DNA of 64,000 bases, taken from contig CANJBX010000012.1 of the NCBI GenBank assembly GCA_947472885.1, forward strand, positions 1 through 64,000. Direction: 5' to 3'. The DNA comes from Hyphomicrobiaceae bacterium (GTDB lineage Bacteria; Pseudomonadota; Alphaproteobacteria; Rhizobiales; Xanthobacteraceae). The notes beneath the pieces are model-generated. The model ran no database searches and was not told where the DNA came from. It worked only from the letters and a program-made list of their open reading frames with translations. The position numbers were made by a program, and so were the translations under genes. The stretch's first letter is position 1. The number at the start of each line of letters is the position of its first letter. Below are positions 1-10,035 of the stretch, one piece after another.

Positions 1-194
1 CGCAGAACGCAAACGCATCAAACATGCAACTATCGCAAACCGCCGCTTGCAGCACCGACTGCAGGCCGCCTAAACTCTAACCCTGATGAGCCAGAGCCTC
101 TCTTCTCGAAACGCCTGATCAGTCTCAAATTGCCTGACGACGGACAGTCATTTGCTCAAAGACGCGACCCGCCGAGGACCATATTGTAGAATGC

Positions 195-1254
195 GTGCAA
201 GCGCCCGAAAGCGGCGAGGACATTCAGGATGTTCTTTCCAACTTGCGAACGAACCGCGCCTCTCTCTCGTTCTGTGCATCAGAGCGAATTGCAGGACAAT
301 TTCGACAACTGGAACTTCATTACGTGGGACGCCGAACTTGCCAAGTTGTACGTGCGATACAAGCAGGCGTCAGAGAGCATGGCGGTCTATTCGGACCATC
401 GCTTGGCTCAAGATCGATTTAAGGCCCGATTTATCTTCGACGTGGGGTTCATTCTCGACCACAAAAAGGAAAGCAAAGAGCAAAAGAAAGAATCTTGGGG
501 CCTTGTCGACTTCAAGGACTTCGTCAATTTCACTGCTTTCCGCCCAACTAAATTCTACCCTAGCTCAGAGGAAGACATCGGCCTTCCGAAAAACTCCCAA
601 GGACACCAAGCTCTTCACCCAAAACATAAACTGTTGTGGGAAAAATCCCGGCGGATGAAATTCTATTACACAGACGAAAATGTAATTCCTTCAATGAGTC
701 ATTGTCAGATCATTTCTTCGGACAATAAGGAGGAAATATTTTTTCTGTTTGCCGTACTGAACTCTAGTATCACTCGCCGTATTTTTGAGGCGATGTTTTC
801 GTTGGGTAACGAAAAGGTTGGAATGTTTGTGGTGGTCAGCCGACTGAAAGAGTTCGTTCGGCCGCCCTTAATTGATACAAACGCGAAAAAGGCCTCCAAG
901 AAAAAAATAATCGATCTTGTTGGGAAAGCCTTGGCGATGGAGGAACACTCTTTGAGTGACTTCGTCGAAATCGATACGCTATTAAACCGGGTCGATGATG
1001 TTAGAATTAACGGCGAGCAGCTCGAACTGACCCATGGCAACGATAAAATATCGTTTTCTATCGCACACGGCTCTGCTGGTTTGATCGACGCATCGCTTCA
1101 AGGACATTTCGGTAAGGATGCCGGACTCCTACGGGGTGACCGTGCTATTTCTGTTAGAGAATTGAAGTCACTGCCCGCATTTGACGAGAGCGCACAGGCT
1201 GCAATTCTTCAAAAAGTCGATGAGGTGCTTCTCGACCTATACGGAATACAATAG
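195..1254 (+). pseudogene. C-terminal remnant of a restriction-modification-type DNA methyltransferase
   Basis: The clean reading frame from about 270 to 1254 encodes roughly 330 residues that resemble the target-recognition end of large type II/BREX-like methyltransferases. The clue is the stretch KLLWEKSRRMKFYYTDENV followed about 30 residues later by FAVLNSSITRRIFE, the usual 'LNSkl' pattern of these specificity regions. No N-terminal SAM-binding (NPPY) domain is present in the window. The protein-like stretch just upstream (AEDHIVECVQAPESGEDIQ, about 160-260) lies in a different frame, so at least one frameshift separates it from the rest. Base composition is clearly AT-richer than the neighbours, which suggests transfer. 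I see the motifs; the family is an inference, and a type I or phage-defence methylase is also possible. Confidence 0.5.
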
Positions 1255-1509
1255 GCGAGAGGTAACCTTCGTGGCCTCTACTGTGCCTAATTCGGGGCTG
1301 GGCGTGCTTGTAGCAAAATTTCCCGCTGGCAATGTCAGGCACCGACCTCGTTGGCCGCTGGGACTTTAGCCAACTGAGATGAGGGGATTCATTCACGGGC
1401 TGTTCGCCGAATTGGATGGATCGGCGTGGATATTGTCGACTGCGCAGAGAGCCTGCTTGTGTAATTTGTTGCGATGGCGTCGCGACAGAACCTAAATGTA
1501 GCTAGGAAT

Positions 1510-3075
1510 CTATCGTTTGCCGCTGATATTAATGAAGAATTTTGTTTGGTTGACAATGCGTATCCAGCCCTTGAACCAGCGTGAGCGCTGCTTCAGCCAT
1601 GGCTCAAGGCGGCCTGGCGCTTCTTCATACGTCGTCGATGCCATGACTGCCGTCTCGTAGCCGAGCCGCGCAAGCCGCATGCCGATATCGGCGTCTTCGG
1701 TGACATTATAAGGATCCCAGCCGCCGATTTCATGCAGCGCCGCCGTGCGAAAATGGTTCGACGAACCGCCAAGCGGCAGCGGTAGACGCCACGCCGCAAG
1801 CGCCGGCAGGAACACATCGAACAGACCGCAGTATTCCGCCGTGAACAATTTTGTCAGCCAGCTATCCGACGTATTATCGATAGTGAGACGCCCCTGCACG
1901 CAGGCGAGTTTCTCGCCGCCGCGCCAGAAAACCTCGAGCGCGCTCAGGAGTTGATCGGAATCGGGACGGTCCTCAGCATCATAGATCGCCGTGAACTCGC
2001 CACGCGCGAATGGAAGCGCAGCGTTGAGGGCCTTCGGCTTGGTGCGCGGCAGCGTCTTGGGCGCGACGACAATCTGATAATGCGAACCAAGCGTGAGCTG
2101 CGCAATCGCCGCCCGTGTTTCAATATCGTCCGGTTCAACCACCAGCTTAATGTCGAGTTTCTCGCGCGGATATTTGAAAGCATTGAGCGCCGTGACCAGT
2201 TGACCAACCATCGCCGCTTCACGATGCAGCGCGACGATGATCGTATACTCCGGCAAGTCATGCGGGTGCGGCGTCGTCAGGCGCGTTACCACATGGGTCT
2301 TCACCATGGCCATCAGCCGCAGCGCCGTCCAGGCAACAAACAGCAGTGAGAAAAATACAGAGATCGACAGATAGGTTTCCGATGGCGCGACCAGCACGCC
2401 GATGGCGACAGACACAACCGTAAAGCCACACAGAGAACGCATCTGCCAGTCGGGCCGTGCGGCGGAAAGCTGCGGATGATTATCGCGCAGCAGTTCCGAC
2501 GCGCGACGGCCGATGGCATCGACGCAATGGCGATCTACAAATCCTTGCAGTCCTGCGTTGGTCATCAGGCCAAGACGGGGCGGCAAGTCGCCATTGCGTG
2601 ATCGCGTGCACAGTTGCCGCGCTTGAAACTTGCGCGGCGCGACCAGCACGGTCGGATCTTCGGCGTTGTCGCCACCCCAAAGCGGCAGCACTCCGAAAGC
2701 AGGTGCGCCCAGCAGATGCTCATCGTCGAAGGCGCAGTTTTCCCGCGGCATCTCGTCGAGCGTTATGAGCGGAATGCCGAGATGCCGCGCCAGCGCCGCG
2801 ACATAGTCGTGTTCTGATATCGCACCGGCGGAAATCAGCGCGCGATCGGCGCCGACGCCAACCTCGCGTGCACGGCGCTCGGCTTCCGCAACGACACCCA
2901 CGGGGATGAGATGGCGGATGCAGTCGAGTTCGGGAAATGGCGTGAGCGGTTGCCGGACTCGCAGGCTGGGCGGATCGCCATCGCGGCGGCTGGAATCGGC
3001 AACGGCGGCATACGGTGCCGCCGACGGCCGCTGATTGATCTGTGAAACCACGCCGCCCCCACAACGCAACGCCAC
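1510..3075 (-). CDS. Family 2 glycosyltransferase with GspE/MshEN-like N-terminus, C-terminally truncated
   Basis: A 521-residue inner-membrane glycosyltransferase. Residues about 50-110 resemble the N-terminal domain of GspE/PilB (MshEN), a module that binds c-di-GMP in some proteins. Two membrane helices lie near 214-232 and 236-256. The GT-A domain follows, with the acidic motif DAED at 366-369, TEDAD at 459-463 and QRSRW at 496-500, the set used by processive or BcsA-like GT2 enzymes. Family members continue after QxxRW with several more membrane helices; here the protein stops about 20 residues later (…WIRIVNQTKFFINISGKR), exactly where the AT-rich foreign patch begins. It is therefore probably truncated and may not be functional. 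The start is uncertain because the first 40 residues are low in information. Confidence 0.75.
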   Translation of the reverse strand: MALRCGGGVVSQINQRPSAAPYAAVADSSRRDGDPPSLRVRQPLTPFPELDCIRHLIPVGVVAEAERRAREVGVGADRALISAGAISEHDYVAALARHLGIPLITLDEMPRENCAFDDEHLLGAPAFGVLPLWGGDNAEDPTVLVAPRKFQARQLCTRSRNGDLPPRLGLMTNAGLQGFVDRHCVDAIGRRASELLRDNHPQLSAARPDWQMRSLCGFTVVSVAIGVLVAPSETYLSISVFFSLLFVAWTALRLMAMVKTHVVTRLTTPHPHDLPEYTIIVALHREAAMVGQLVTALNAFKYPREKLDIKLVVEPDDIETRAAIAQLTLGSHYQIVVAPKTLPRTKPKALNAALPFARGEFTAIYDAEDRPDSDQLLSALEVFWRGGEKLACVQGRLTIDNTSDSWLTKLFTAEYCGLFDVFLPALAAWRLPLPLGGSSNHFRTAALHEIGGWDPYNVTEDADIGMRLARLGYETAVMASTTYEEAPGRLEPWLKQRSRWFKGWIRIVNQTKFFINISGKR

Positions 3076-3134
3076 ACAACCCGCATTTTTTTCGGTATAG
3101 TTTGCTGATTGAAGAGAATGGACACAACCTTTAG

Positions 3135-4094
3135 ATGCAAACTAACTGCCCTTCGACCTTTATATCACGAGAAATTGAGGGGGGCATATCCTCCAGGTTG
3201 AGGAAGCGTGCGCGGCGATGGGCGGTCCAGGCTGCCACCGGCTTTGCGCTGGCGGCTGCCATTCCCGCTTATGCACAGGCACCCAATACGCCGCCAAAGC
3301 CGCCGCAAAGCGCCGCCACGGGCGGCTCCAGCGCCGCCGTTCCGAGCTTCTGGGATCCTCGCCGCCGGCCGGAAAAACCCGACACAACGCGCGTGACGCT
3401 GATCCGCTTTGTCACCGAGGTCGACTATCCGCCGTTCGACTACGCCGGCGCGGACGGCAACCCGGCCGGCTTCAACGTCGATCTGGCGCGGCTGATCTGC
3501 GACGAGCTGAAAATCCCCTGCACCATGCAAATGCGCCGTTTCGACACCATGGTGGATTCCCTCAACGACAACCGCTCGGACGCTGTGATCGCCTCCATCG
3601 CCGTCACCGCAGAAACCCGGCAACGCGTTGATTTTTCAGACCCTTACTACCGCCCCGCCGGGCGCTTCGTCGGCCGCAAGCAGGCCGTCATCGCCAACAC
3701 TTATCCCGAGCAGCTTGAGGGCAGGAAAATTGGCGTGGTGCAGGGCACCTCGCACGACGAATACGCCCGCACGATCTTCACCGAAGCCGATGTCAGGCGA
3801 TATGCAACGACGGACCTGCTGCGCGCTGCGCTGAAATCTGGCGAGATCGACCTGATTTTCTCCGACGCGTTCGCATCGGCGTTCTGGCTGAACGGCACGG
3901 AATCCGGCGGCTGCTGCGTTTTCGTCGGCGGCCCGCTGCTGGAAAGCCGCCTGTTCGGTGAAGGCGTCGGCATCGCCGTCAAGCGCGGCAACGACACGCT
4001 GCGCAATGCCTTCAACTGGGCGCTGTTCAGGCTCTGGGAAAAGGGCAAATTCGCCGAACTCTGGCTACGGTATTTTCCCGTCAGCCCATATTGA
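3135..4094 (+). CDS. Periplasmic amino-acid-type solute-binding protein (SBP family 3)
   Basis: Predicted periplasmic ligand-binding protein of the bacterial extracellular solute-binding family 3 (amino-acid ABC receptors). A twin-basic region and hydrophobic core ending in AIPAYAQA form a signal peptide. A proline-rich linker follows, then the two-lobed domain: [13 protein letters not shown] near its start, [17 protein letters not shown], and [20 protein letters not shown], which are standard motifs. The ATG at 3135 gives 319 residues, but a TTG at 3198, preceded by a purine-rich GAGGGGGG stretch near 3177-3184, gives a more usual signal peptide and may be the true start. No permease or ATPase gene is next to it, so it is an orphan receptor here; the ligand is unknown. 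lysS follows after 35 bases. Confidence 0.85.
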   Translation: MQTNCPSTFISREIEGGISSRLRKRARRWAVQAATGFALAAAIPAYAQAPNTPPKPPQSAATGGSSAAVPSFWDPRRRPEKPDTTRVTLIRFVTEVDYPPFDYAGADGNPAGFNVDLARLICDELKIPCTMQMRRFDTMVDSLNDNRSDAVIASIAVTAETRQRVDFSDPYYRPAGRFVGRKQAVIANTYPEQLEGRKIGVVQGTSHDEYARTIFTEADVRRYATTDLLRAALKSGEIDLIFSDAFASAFWLNGTESGGCCVFVGGPLLESRLFGEGVGIAVKRGNDTLRNAFNWALFRLWEKGKFAELWLRYFPVSPY

Positions 4095-4129
4095 AACGCG
4101 GCCCCGCCGCGCGCATAGAAAACACCGTC

Positions 4130-5764
4130 ATGAGTAAAGAAACCTTGTCCGCCGCGCCGCTGCGCGAGATCGCCGAAACGTCCAACGCCTGGCCTTTCGA
4201 GGAGGCGAAGAAAATATTCGCGCGCCTCAAGCGCAAGCCGAAGGACGAAGTGATTTTCGAAACCGGCTACGGCCCGTCGGGCCTGCCGCATATCGGCACG
4301 TTCGGCGAGGTCGCACGCACGACCATGGTCCGCCACGCCTTCCGCATCCTGACCGATGACAAGATCAAGACGCGGCTGATCGCGTTCTCCGACGACATGG
4401 ACGGGCTGCGCAAGGTGCCCGACAACGTGCCGAACAAGGATCTGCTGGCGCAGCATCTCGGCAAACCACTGACCAAGGTGCCGGACCCGTTCGGTACCCA
4501 TCCGTCTTTCGGCCAGCACAACAACGCACGGCTGCGCGCATTCCTCGACACGTTCGGGTTCGACTACGAATTCATGTCATCAACCGACTGCTACACCTCG
4601 GGCAAGTTCGACACGGCGCTGCTGAACCTCCTGACGCACTTCGACAAGGTGATGGCGATCATGCTGCCATCGCTGCGCGAGGAGCGCGCGGCGAGCTATT
4701 CGCCGTTCCTGCCGATCTCTCCGCGCACCGGCGTGGTGCTGCAGGTGCCGATTGTCGCGCACGACACCAAGGCCGGCACGATTTCCTACAACGATCCCGA
4801 CACCAACGAACTGGTGGTGACGCCCGTCACCGGCGGACATTGCAAGCTGCAGTGGAAGCCCGACTGGGCGATGCGCTGGGTCGCGCTCGACATCGACTAT
4901 GAAATGGCCGGCAAGGACCTGATCGACTCGGTCAAGCTTTCCGGCGAAATCTGCAAGGCGCTCGGCGGCATGCCGCCGGAAGGTTTCAACTACGAATTAT
5001 TTTTGGACGACAAGGGCCAGAAGATTTCCAAGTCGAAGGGCAATGGCCTGACCATCGACGAATGGCTGCGCTACGCCAGCCCGGAAAGCCTGTCGCTGTT
5101 CATGTATCAGAATCCGCGAGCCGCGAAGCGGCTGCACTTCGATGTGATCCCGCGCGCCGTCGATGAGTATTACCAGTTCCTTGGCGGCTATGACCGGCAG
5201 GACCCGAAGCAACGCCTGTCCAATCCGGTGTGGCACATCCACTCCGCCAACCCGCCGCCAAGCGACATGCCGGTGACGTTCCAGTTGCTACTGACGCTGG
5301 TGTCGTCGTCGAACGCGGAGAACGCCGAAACGCTGTGGGGCTTCATCGGCCGCTATCGTCCTGGCGTGACGGCGAAGACGCATCCCAAGCTCGATGCCAT
5401 GGTCGGCTACGCCATCAACTACTATCGCGACTTCGTGGCGCCAACGAAGCAGTTTCGCGAGCCGAGTGAAAGCGAACGCAAGGCGCTTGGCGATCTGCGC
5501 GATGCGCTGTCGCAGCTTTCAGGCGAAGCAACGCCTGAAAACATCCAGAACGTCGTCTATGAAATCGGGCGGCGCGAGCCGTTCCTCGATCTGGTGAAGA
5601 AGGGCAAGGATGGCCGCCCCGGTGTTTCGCTGGAGTGGTTCAACATGCTTTATCAGGTGCTGCTGGGTCAGGAAAAAGGCCCACGCTTCGGCTCCTTCGT
5701 CGCGGTCTATGGCGTCAAGAACACGGTCGATATGATCGACGGCGCGCTGGCAAGAAGCGCGTAG
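4130..5764 (+). CDS. lysS: Class I lysyl-tRNA synthetase
   Basis: Charges tRNA-Lys with lysine in the cytoplasm. This is the class I form (LysRS1, archaeal type), common in alphaproteobacteria in place of the class II enzyme. The 544-residue product has the HIGH-type motif PHIGT at 53-57 in [13 protein letters not shown], and the KMSKS-type motif KISKSKGNG near residue 298. Length is normal for the family. I chose the ATG at 4130 because conserved sequence begins soon after it; the frame stays open upstream to a TTG overlapping the stop of the preceding gene, and no strong ribosome binding site separates the choices. The terminal stop is TAG. The gene is intact. Confidence 0.96.
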   Translation: MSKETLSAAPLREIAETSNAWPFEEAKKIFARLKRKPKDEVIFETGYGPSGLPHIGTFGEVARTTMVRHAFRILTDDKIKTRLIAFSDDMDGLRKVPDNVPNKDLLAQHLGKPLTKVPDPFGTHPSFGQHNNARLRAFLDTFGFDYEFMSSTDCYTSGKFDTALLNLLTHFDKVMAIMLPSLREERAASYSPFLPISPRTGVVLQVPIVAHDTKAGTISYNDPDTNELVVTPVTGGHCKLQWKPDWAMRWVALDIDYEMAGKDLIDSVKLSGEICKALGGMPPEGFNYELFLDDKGQKISKSKGNGLTIDEWLRYASPESLSLFMYQNPRAAKRLHFDVIPRAVDEYYQFLGGYDRQDPKQRLSNPVWHIHSANPPPSDMPVTFQLLLTLVSSSNAENAETLWGFIGRYRPGVTAKTHPKLDAMVGYAINYYRDFVAPTKQFREPSESERKALGDLRDALSQLSGEATPENIQNVVYEIGRREPFLDLVKKGKDGRPGVSLEWFNMLYQVLLGQEKGPRFGSFVAVYGVKNTVDMIDGALARSA

Positions 5765-5899
5765 CTCGCGTCAGCGACGAAACGGAGCTCTGTCGCGGCC
5801 TGCGACAGAATGGCTCGCATTGTTACCAAAGTTTCACGCAACAAATCCGGGCAGCTCCCCATTTGTACAGGGAGAGCAAACACAACCGGAGTTCCCGCG

Positions 5900-6253
5900 A
5901 TGCGTATGAAACTGATTGCCGGCGCGATGGCAGCAACGACCGCGCTGATGGCGATGGCGGTCCCCGCCGAAGCGCAGTGGCGCGGCCGGCGTGGTGGCGG
6001 CAATGGCGGCGCAATCATAGGCGGACTCGTGGCCGGCGCGCTGATCGGCGGCGTGATCGCTTCGTCGCAGCGTGGCGGCTACTACGGACCGGGCTATGCG
6101 CCTGGCTACGCTTATGGCCCGGGTTATGCGCCCGCCTATGCCGGCCCGCCGGGCGGCGATGCCGTCGGCTACTGCCTGTCGCGCTTCAAGTCCTACGATC
6201 CGGGTTCGGGCACCTATCTCGGTTACGACGGCTACCGCCACCCGTGCCCGTGA
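5900..6253 (+). CDS. BA14K family secreted protein
   Basis: A 117-residue exported protein. Residues 1-22 form a signal peptide ending AVPAEAQW. A glycine-rich hydrophobic segment follows (GGLVAGALIGGVIASS), then a Gly/Tyr/Pro repeat region (GPGYAPGYAYGPGYAPAYA). The C-terminus YCLSRFKSYDPGSGTYLGYD…RHPC is the BA14K signature, known from Brucella and rhizobial immunoreactive proteins with lectin-like activity. The ATG at 5900 is preferred over upstream alternatives because it begins the signal peptide directly. A strong terminator hairpin sits 36 bases downstream, so it is probably a single-gene transcript. Its cellular role is not established. Confidence 0.9.
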   Translation: MRMKLIAGAMAATTALMAMAVPAEAQWRGRRGGGNGGAIIGGLVAGALIGGVIASSQRGGYYGPGYAPGYAYGPGYAPAYAGPPGGDAVGYCLSRFKSYDPGSGTYLGYDGYRHPCP

Positions 6254-6288
6254 TCCTGTTGCGTCAAGTAGCGTAACGCGTAAAGCGA

Positions 6289-6317
6289 AACGGCCCGGAG
6301 CAATCCGGGCCGTTTTC
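6289..6317 (+). terminator. Rho-independent terminator after the BA14K gene
   Basis: Perfect 11-bp stem AACGGCCCGGA / TCCGGGCCGTT with a GCAA loop, then T-rich sequence. It lies between two convergent genes (BA14K and the diguanylate cyclase) and could serve both strands. Confidence 0.85.
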
Positions 6318-6339
6318 ATTTCCGCTTGTTCCAACAGCT

Positions 6340-8298
6340 TCAGTCGGTAAGCCGCGGATGCGTTTTCGGCATGCCGGGCTCTGGCATGTCGATATCCGCA
6401 TCGAAGAACCTCAACCGATTGCGGCCTTCGGCCTTGGCGCGATAGAGCGCAAGGTCGGCACGCCTGACCAGCTTCTCCATATCCGATCCATCCTTCGGCG
6501 CGAGCGCGATGCCGATACTGACGCTCGCCGGCAGTTCACAGCCGTCAATTGTGAACGGCTCCCGCATCGCGTCCAGCAGCCGGTTTGCCAGGGTGCGTGC
6601 CGATTCTTCAGGGTCGTCGACATGCGCCTGCAGGATGACGAACTCGTCGCCGCCGAGCCGCGCCGCCGTATCGAGTTCACATACGCAGGATTTCACGCGT
6701 TCACCAACGCCCTTGAACACGGCGTCACCCACCAGATGTCCCAGCGTGTCGTTCACGGTCTTGAACTTGTCGAGATCGAACATGATCAGCGAGAATTTTT
6801 CGCCATGCCGGTTTAGCCGGATTATCGCTTCGTTCAACCGCTCCTCAAATGCCATCCGGTTGCACAGGCCGGTCAGCGTGTCGTGGCTCGCCATGTGGGC
6901 GATCAGCACCTGCGCGTGATGGCGCTCGGTAATGTCTTCGTGCGTCGCAACCCAGCCGCCGTCCATCGTCGGATTGGCTGCGACGGCAATAACACGGCCG
7001 TCGGTCAGGGTCGCGGTGTGCGTGAATTTCTTGCCTTCCTGCACATGCTCGGCGCTATTGGCAATAAAGTGCGAAGGATCGTTGATGTAATTGCCGTGCG
7101 CCTTGCGGTACTCGAGAATTTCCTGAAACGTCGCGCCGGGCTTTATGACATCAGGCGAAAGCGCATAGATCTCCATATAGCGCGCATTGCAGACGATCAG
7201 CCGCTGCGCAGCATCGAACATGCTGATGCCCTGCGTGATGTTGTTCACCGCTGCATCGGTCTGGGCCTTGGCGATTTCCAGTTCGCGGGATTTCGCGGCA
7301 AGAGAGGCTTCCGAATTTCTCAGCAGGCGAACGCGGTTTGCAACCGCCGACAGCAGGATGAATGCGCAAATAACGGCCAGCAAGGTACCAGCCGCCATTG
7401 AAACGCTACGCTGGCGCCAGGTCGAGAGCGCGACTGCCTCGGAAACACCGACATTCACAACCAGTGGATAGCCTGGAACCGGACGAATGCTAACGAGCCT
7501 CAGGTCAGCTGTGAGGTCTGCTGGCGAGCGGAAATTACCGCCGCCATTTTCGACCGCGGCATACCATGGAGACGCTGGCGGAATTGCCGCGAGGGCGTGG
7601 ACCAAACCCTCCGGGTAACGAACCAGAACCATGCCGTCGGTGCGGGCCAGTATGAAACCTTGCTCGCCGAGCAGTCCGACAGTTTCGTAAACATGCCAGA
7701 ATTTCGAAATGGAAACGCCGACCACAATCAGGCCCAGCAATTCCTTGTTGTCGGCGCGCAGCGGTTTGGCAAAAAATACGGTCGGCGCTCCCGTTATGCG
7801 GTTTTTCGCCGGCCCGCTGACGTAGGTGTGGCTTTCGGTGTTGTTCTTGAAATGCTGGAAATAATCCCGGTCCGCAAGGCTCAGCGCCGGTAGCGGCCAA
7901 CCGCGTGAACTGGCGATCAGGTCGCCATTGGAATCCACGACCGAGACAAGGTCGGCCTGGGGAAAACGGTCGGCCCTGCTCTTGAGAAGCAAATAGCCGT
8001 ATTCAGTCGCCATGACGCGCCGGAAATCACCCGGCTTTCTGATGTCGAGCATCGTCGCGCGGTCTTCGACATCGCTGAGAACGAGGTCGATGGACCGGCC
8101 GGTTTGCGCAACCTGCTCGGCCAGCACCGTCGCGATGTTGCCGGTATCCTTGAACGCGTCCTCGATTGTATCGGCGCGCAGATTCAGGATCGTGTAACCA
8201 ATGGCAAACACCGCCAGCCCGATGAAAGCCACGGCGGCAAAAATCAATCCACGAAAATGATACAGGCCATTGTTGCGGAGGGACATTCCCATTCCCAA
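6340..8298 (-). CDS. Membrane diguanylate cyclase with dCACHE-like sensor and PAS domain
   Basis: Makes the second messenger c-di-GMP. The 652-residue product has a membrane helix at about 18-38, a periplasmic sensor of the dCACHE type (about 42-295), a second helix at about 300-322, a PAS domain (about 349-455, NNITQGISMFDAAQRLIVCN) and a C-terminal GGDEF domain with an intact GGDEF motif near residue 550. The inhibitory I-site, normally RxxD five residues before GGDEF, reads CELD, so classical product inhibition through that arginine is probably lost. Signals sensed outside the membrane would set cyclase activity. The start may instead be the ATG four codons downstream. The gene is monocistronic as far as visible. 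Confidence 0.9.
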   Translation of the reverse strand: MGMGMSLRNNGLYHFRGLIFAAVAFIGLAVFAIGYTILNLRADTIEDAFKDTGNIATVLAEQVAQTGRSIDLVLSDVEDRATMLDIRKPGDFRRVMATEYGYLLLKSRADRFPQADLVSVVDSNGDLIASSRGWPLPALSLADRDYFQHFKNNTESHTYVSGPAKNRITGAPTVFFAKPLRADNKELLGLIVVGVSISKFWHVYETVGLLGEQGFILARTDGMVLVRYPEGLVHALAAIPPASPWYAAVENGGGNFRSPADLTADLRLVSIRPVPGYPLVVNVGVSEAVALSTWRQRSVSMAAGTLLAVICAFILLSAVANRVRLLRNSEASLAAKSRELEIAKAQTDAAVNNITQGISMFDAAQRLIVCNARYMEIYALSPDVIKPGATFQEILEYRKAHGNYINDPSHFIANSAEHVQEGKKFTHTATLTDGRVIAVAANPTMDGGWVATHEDITERHHAQVLIAHMASHDTLTGLCNRMAFEERLNEAIIRLNRHGEKFSLIMFDLDKFKTVNDTLGHLVGDAVFKGVGERVKSCVCELDTAARLGGDEFVILQAHVDDPEESARTLANRLLDAMREPFTIDGCELPASVSIGIALAPKDGSDMEKLVRRADLALYRAKAEGRNRLRFFDADIDMPEPGMPKTHPRLTD

Positions 8299-8496
8299 AC
8301 ACCTCTGGCGTTATAAACGTGCGCCAGCTTATGTAGCGTACAGGCATTAAAAAATGCCGAGAAACACAGCCCATTCTGCAACTGCCCGAGATAAAAAATG
8401 TTCACTGGTTCGCGGCAACACGGCAGCGTGGTGAACGATGTCCTAACGGGAAACGCCGGCGTCGCCACGGCGGACCAAAAACGCCGCGGAAACAAA

Positions 8497-8522
8497 ACGG
8501 CCCGGCGCGATCCGGGCCGTTT
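8497..8522 (-). terminator. Rho-independent terminator downstream of the carbonic anhydrase pseudogene
   Basis: A 10-bp stem AACGGCCCGG / CCGGGCCGTT with a short loop, followed on the minus strand by a T-run. It is almost identical to the hairpin at 6289-6317. Confidence 0.8.
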
Positions 8523-8547
8523 CTCGTTTATTCCGTCGAATACCTGG

Positions 8548-9302
8548 TCAGCTCGACCGCAGCACAAACCGGCGATTGGGTTTCTGCGCCGGCCGCGCGT
8601 TCATCGCATAAAGTTTTCCAAACGCCGCGACGTCGGCCTCCGCCACATGAATCGGATCGGTCAGCAGCAGCCAGTTGACGACTTCGCTGCACGGCGGCGT
8701 CGTGAGCGAGCCTGAATAGCGATAGTAGGTGCGCTTGCCGGGCAGCATCCCGTGCGGATTGAACGCCACATCTGCCTTCACTGGCGGACCTGCCTTGGCG
8801 GGCATGGTGGCTACGAGACCTTGCTGAAAGCCGCATTCGGCTTGCCGGTCGCCATCAGCACGCCGACTACGGCTAAGCTGCCGGCGGCATTGCGGTGAAC
8901 GAAATGCGCCTCCATCGGAAAGTTCTTGCCGCCGATCAGGTGTTCGCTCGGCCGGTGGAAATGAACCTGCAGCAACTCATACTTTTCGCCGCCGACCGTG
9001 ATGTGGGAACCCGTGGCAAAATTGAGCTGGATGGTGTGACCGTTGTTGACGATGGTGTCGGCGGTCTTGCCCCACGCGATATTCAGCGGCGGCATCTGCG
9101 ACTTCATCGTCTCGCCGATATCGAGCGGCGACTGTTGCGCCCCGGCGGAACACACCTTGCTCGCGGCGTCGAGATCGCCCCACTTTTCGGGGCCGTGTTC
9201 GCCGCCATAGCTCCAGTGCGCACCTTGCGCGAATGTTTACGGCGCGCAGACCGGGCACAGGGCAAGCCCGGCAAGTGTTTTCATGAAATGACGGCGATGC
9301 AT
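8548..9302 (-). pseudogene. Alpha-class carbonic anhydrase, broken by a stop codon and a frameshift
   Basis: Remnant of a periplasmic zinc enzyme that interconverts CO2 and bicarbonate. Translation from the ATG at 9302 gives a signal peptide (MKTLAGLALCPVCAP) that hits TAA at 9237-9239, then continues in the same frame with FAQGAHWSYGGEHGPEKW. The zinc ligands are still encoded (QVHFHRPSEH, MEAHFVH). After GKPNAAFSKV the frame is lost near 8813-8817; the rest (VATMPAKAGPPVKADVAF, then YYRYSGSLTTPPCSE) is in another frame. The context GTCTCGTAG reads through if one TC is removed. Two independent lesions make a pseudogene more likely than one sequencing error, although everything between them is well preserved, so inactivation is recent. 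Confidence 0.9.
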
Positions 9303-9408
9303 CGTGTCCTCCTCGAATTCCGCAAGAGGATGATACGACAAATCGGCAGCGCTGACCATAGCACCGCTATGGCCTGCACTATTTTTTCACCATGAAGAAC
9401 AGAAAGAC

Positions 9409-10035
9409 TTACTGGCTGGCCCAGACGATGCGCGCGACCCACAACACATCCTCGACACCGAGCGTGCGGTCGTCGTGATCGGGATTGAGCGAGCGCAACT
9501 CGATGGTCTTGGCGGTCTTGCGCTTCAATTCCTTTGCCATCACTTCGCCGTCGCTGGTCTTGACCACCACGCGGTCGCCACGGCGCACCGGCGCTGCCGG
9601 CGATACGACGATCACGGTGCCGTCACGGAATGCCGGCTGCATGGAGTCGCCGGAAACTTCGAGCGCGTAGGCATGGGGATCGTCGACCTGGGGAAACGAG
9701 ATTTCGTCCCAGCCCTTGCCGACCGGAAAGCCGCCGTCGTCGAAATAGCCGCCGGAGCCCGCTTCCGCGAGACCGATCAGCGGCACGGCCTGCGCTGGGC
9801 CGTGCATCTCCGTGATGAGGGAAACGAATTGTTCAATCGTCGTGCCGGTCGCGGACAGCGCCTTGGCAATCGATTCGGTCGAAGGCCAGCGTGCGCGGCC
9901 TTCCGGCGTGATGCGCTTGGATTTATTGAAGGTCGTGGGATCGAGGCTCGCGCGCTTGGCGAGGCCGGAGGCCGAAAGACCGGCACGGGCCGCGAGCTTG
10001 TCGATAGCGGACCAGATCTGTGCGTGTGTCAGCAT
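9409..10035 (-). CDS. LexA/CI-like S24 peptidase-domain transcriptional regulator
   Basis: A 208-residue DNA-binding repressor of the HTH-plus-S24 type. The helix-turn-helix occupies about residues 6-45 (LSASGLAKRASLDPTTFNKS). The C-terminal S24 domain has the catalytic serine in GDSMQP (Ser131) and lysine in EVMAKEL (Lys168). An Ala-Gly pair in the hinge (GLAEAGSGG, about 88-96) fits the self-cleavage site of LexA/CI proteins. The frame is open up to 10221, but the helix-turn-helix starts directly at the ATG at 10035, so the longer start is unlikely. It is divergent from pyrD. No phage genes surround it, so it looks like a stand-alone chromosomal regulator; its targets are unknown. Confidence 0.85.
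   Translation of the reverse strand: MLTHAQIWSAIDKLAARAGLSASGLAKRASLDPTTFNKSKRITPEGRARWPSTESIAKALSATGTTIEQFVSLITEMHGPAQAVPLIGLAEAGSGGYFDDGGFPVGKGWDEISFPQVDDPHAYALEVSGDSMQPAFRDGTVIVVSPAAPVRRGDRVVVKTSDGEVMAKELKRKTAKTIELRSLNPDHDDRTLGVEDVLWVARIVWASQ

Noticed and set aside
1-192. Short open stretches at the left edge, including one ending at TAA 71-73 with a basic tail (RRLQHRLQAA)
   Set aside because: Only 23 codons are visible and the competing frames are equally open; I cannot say whether it is the end of a real gene.
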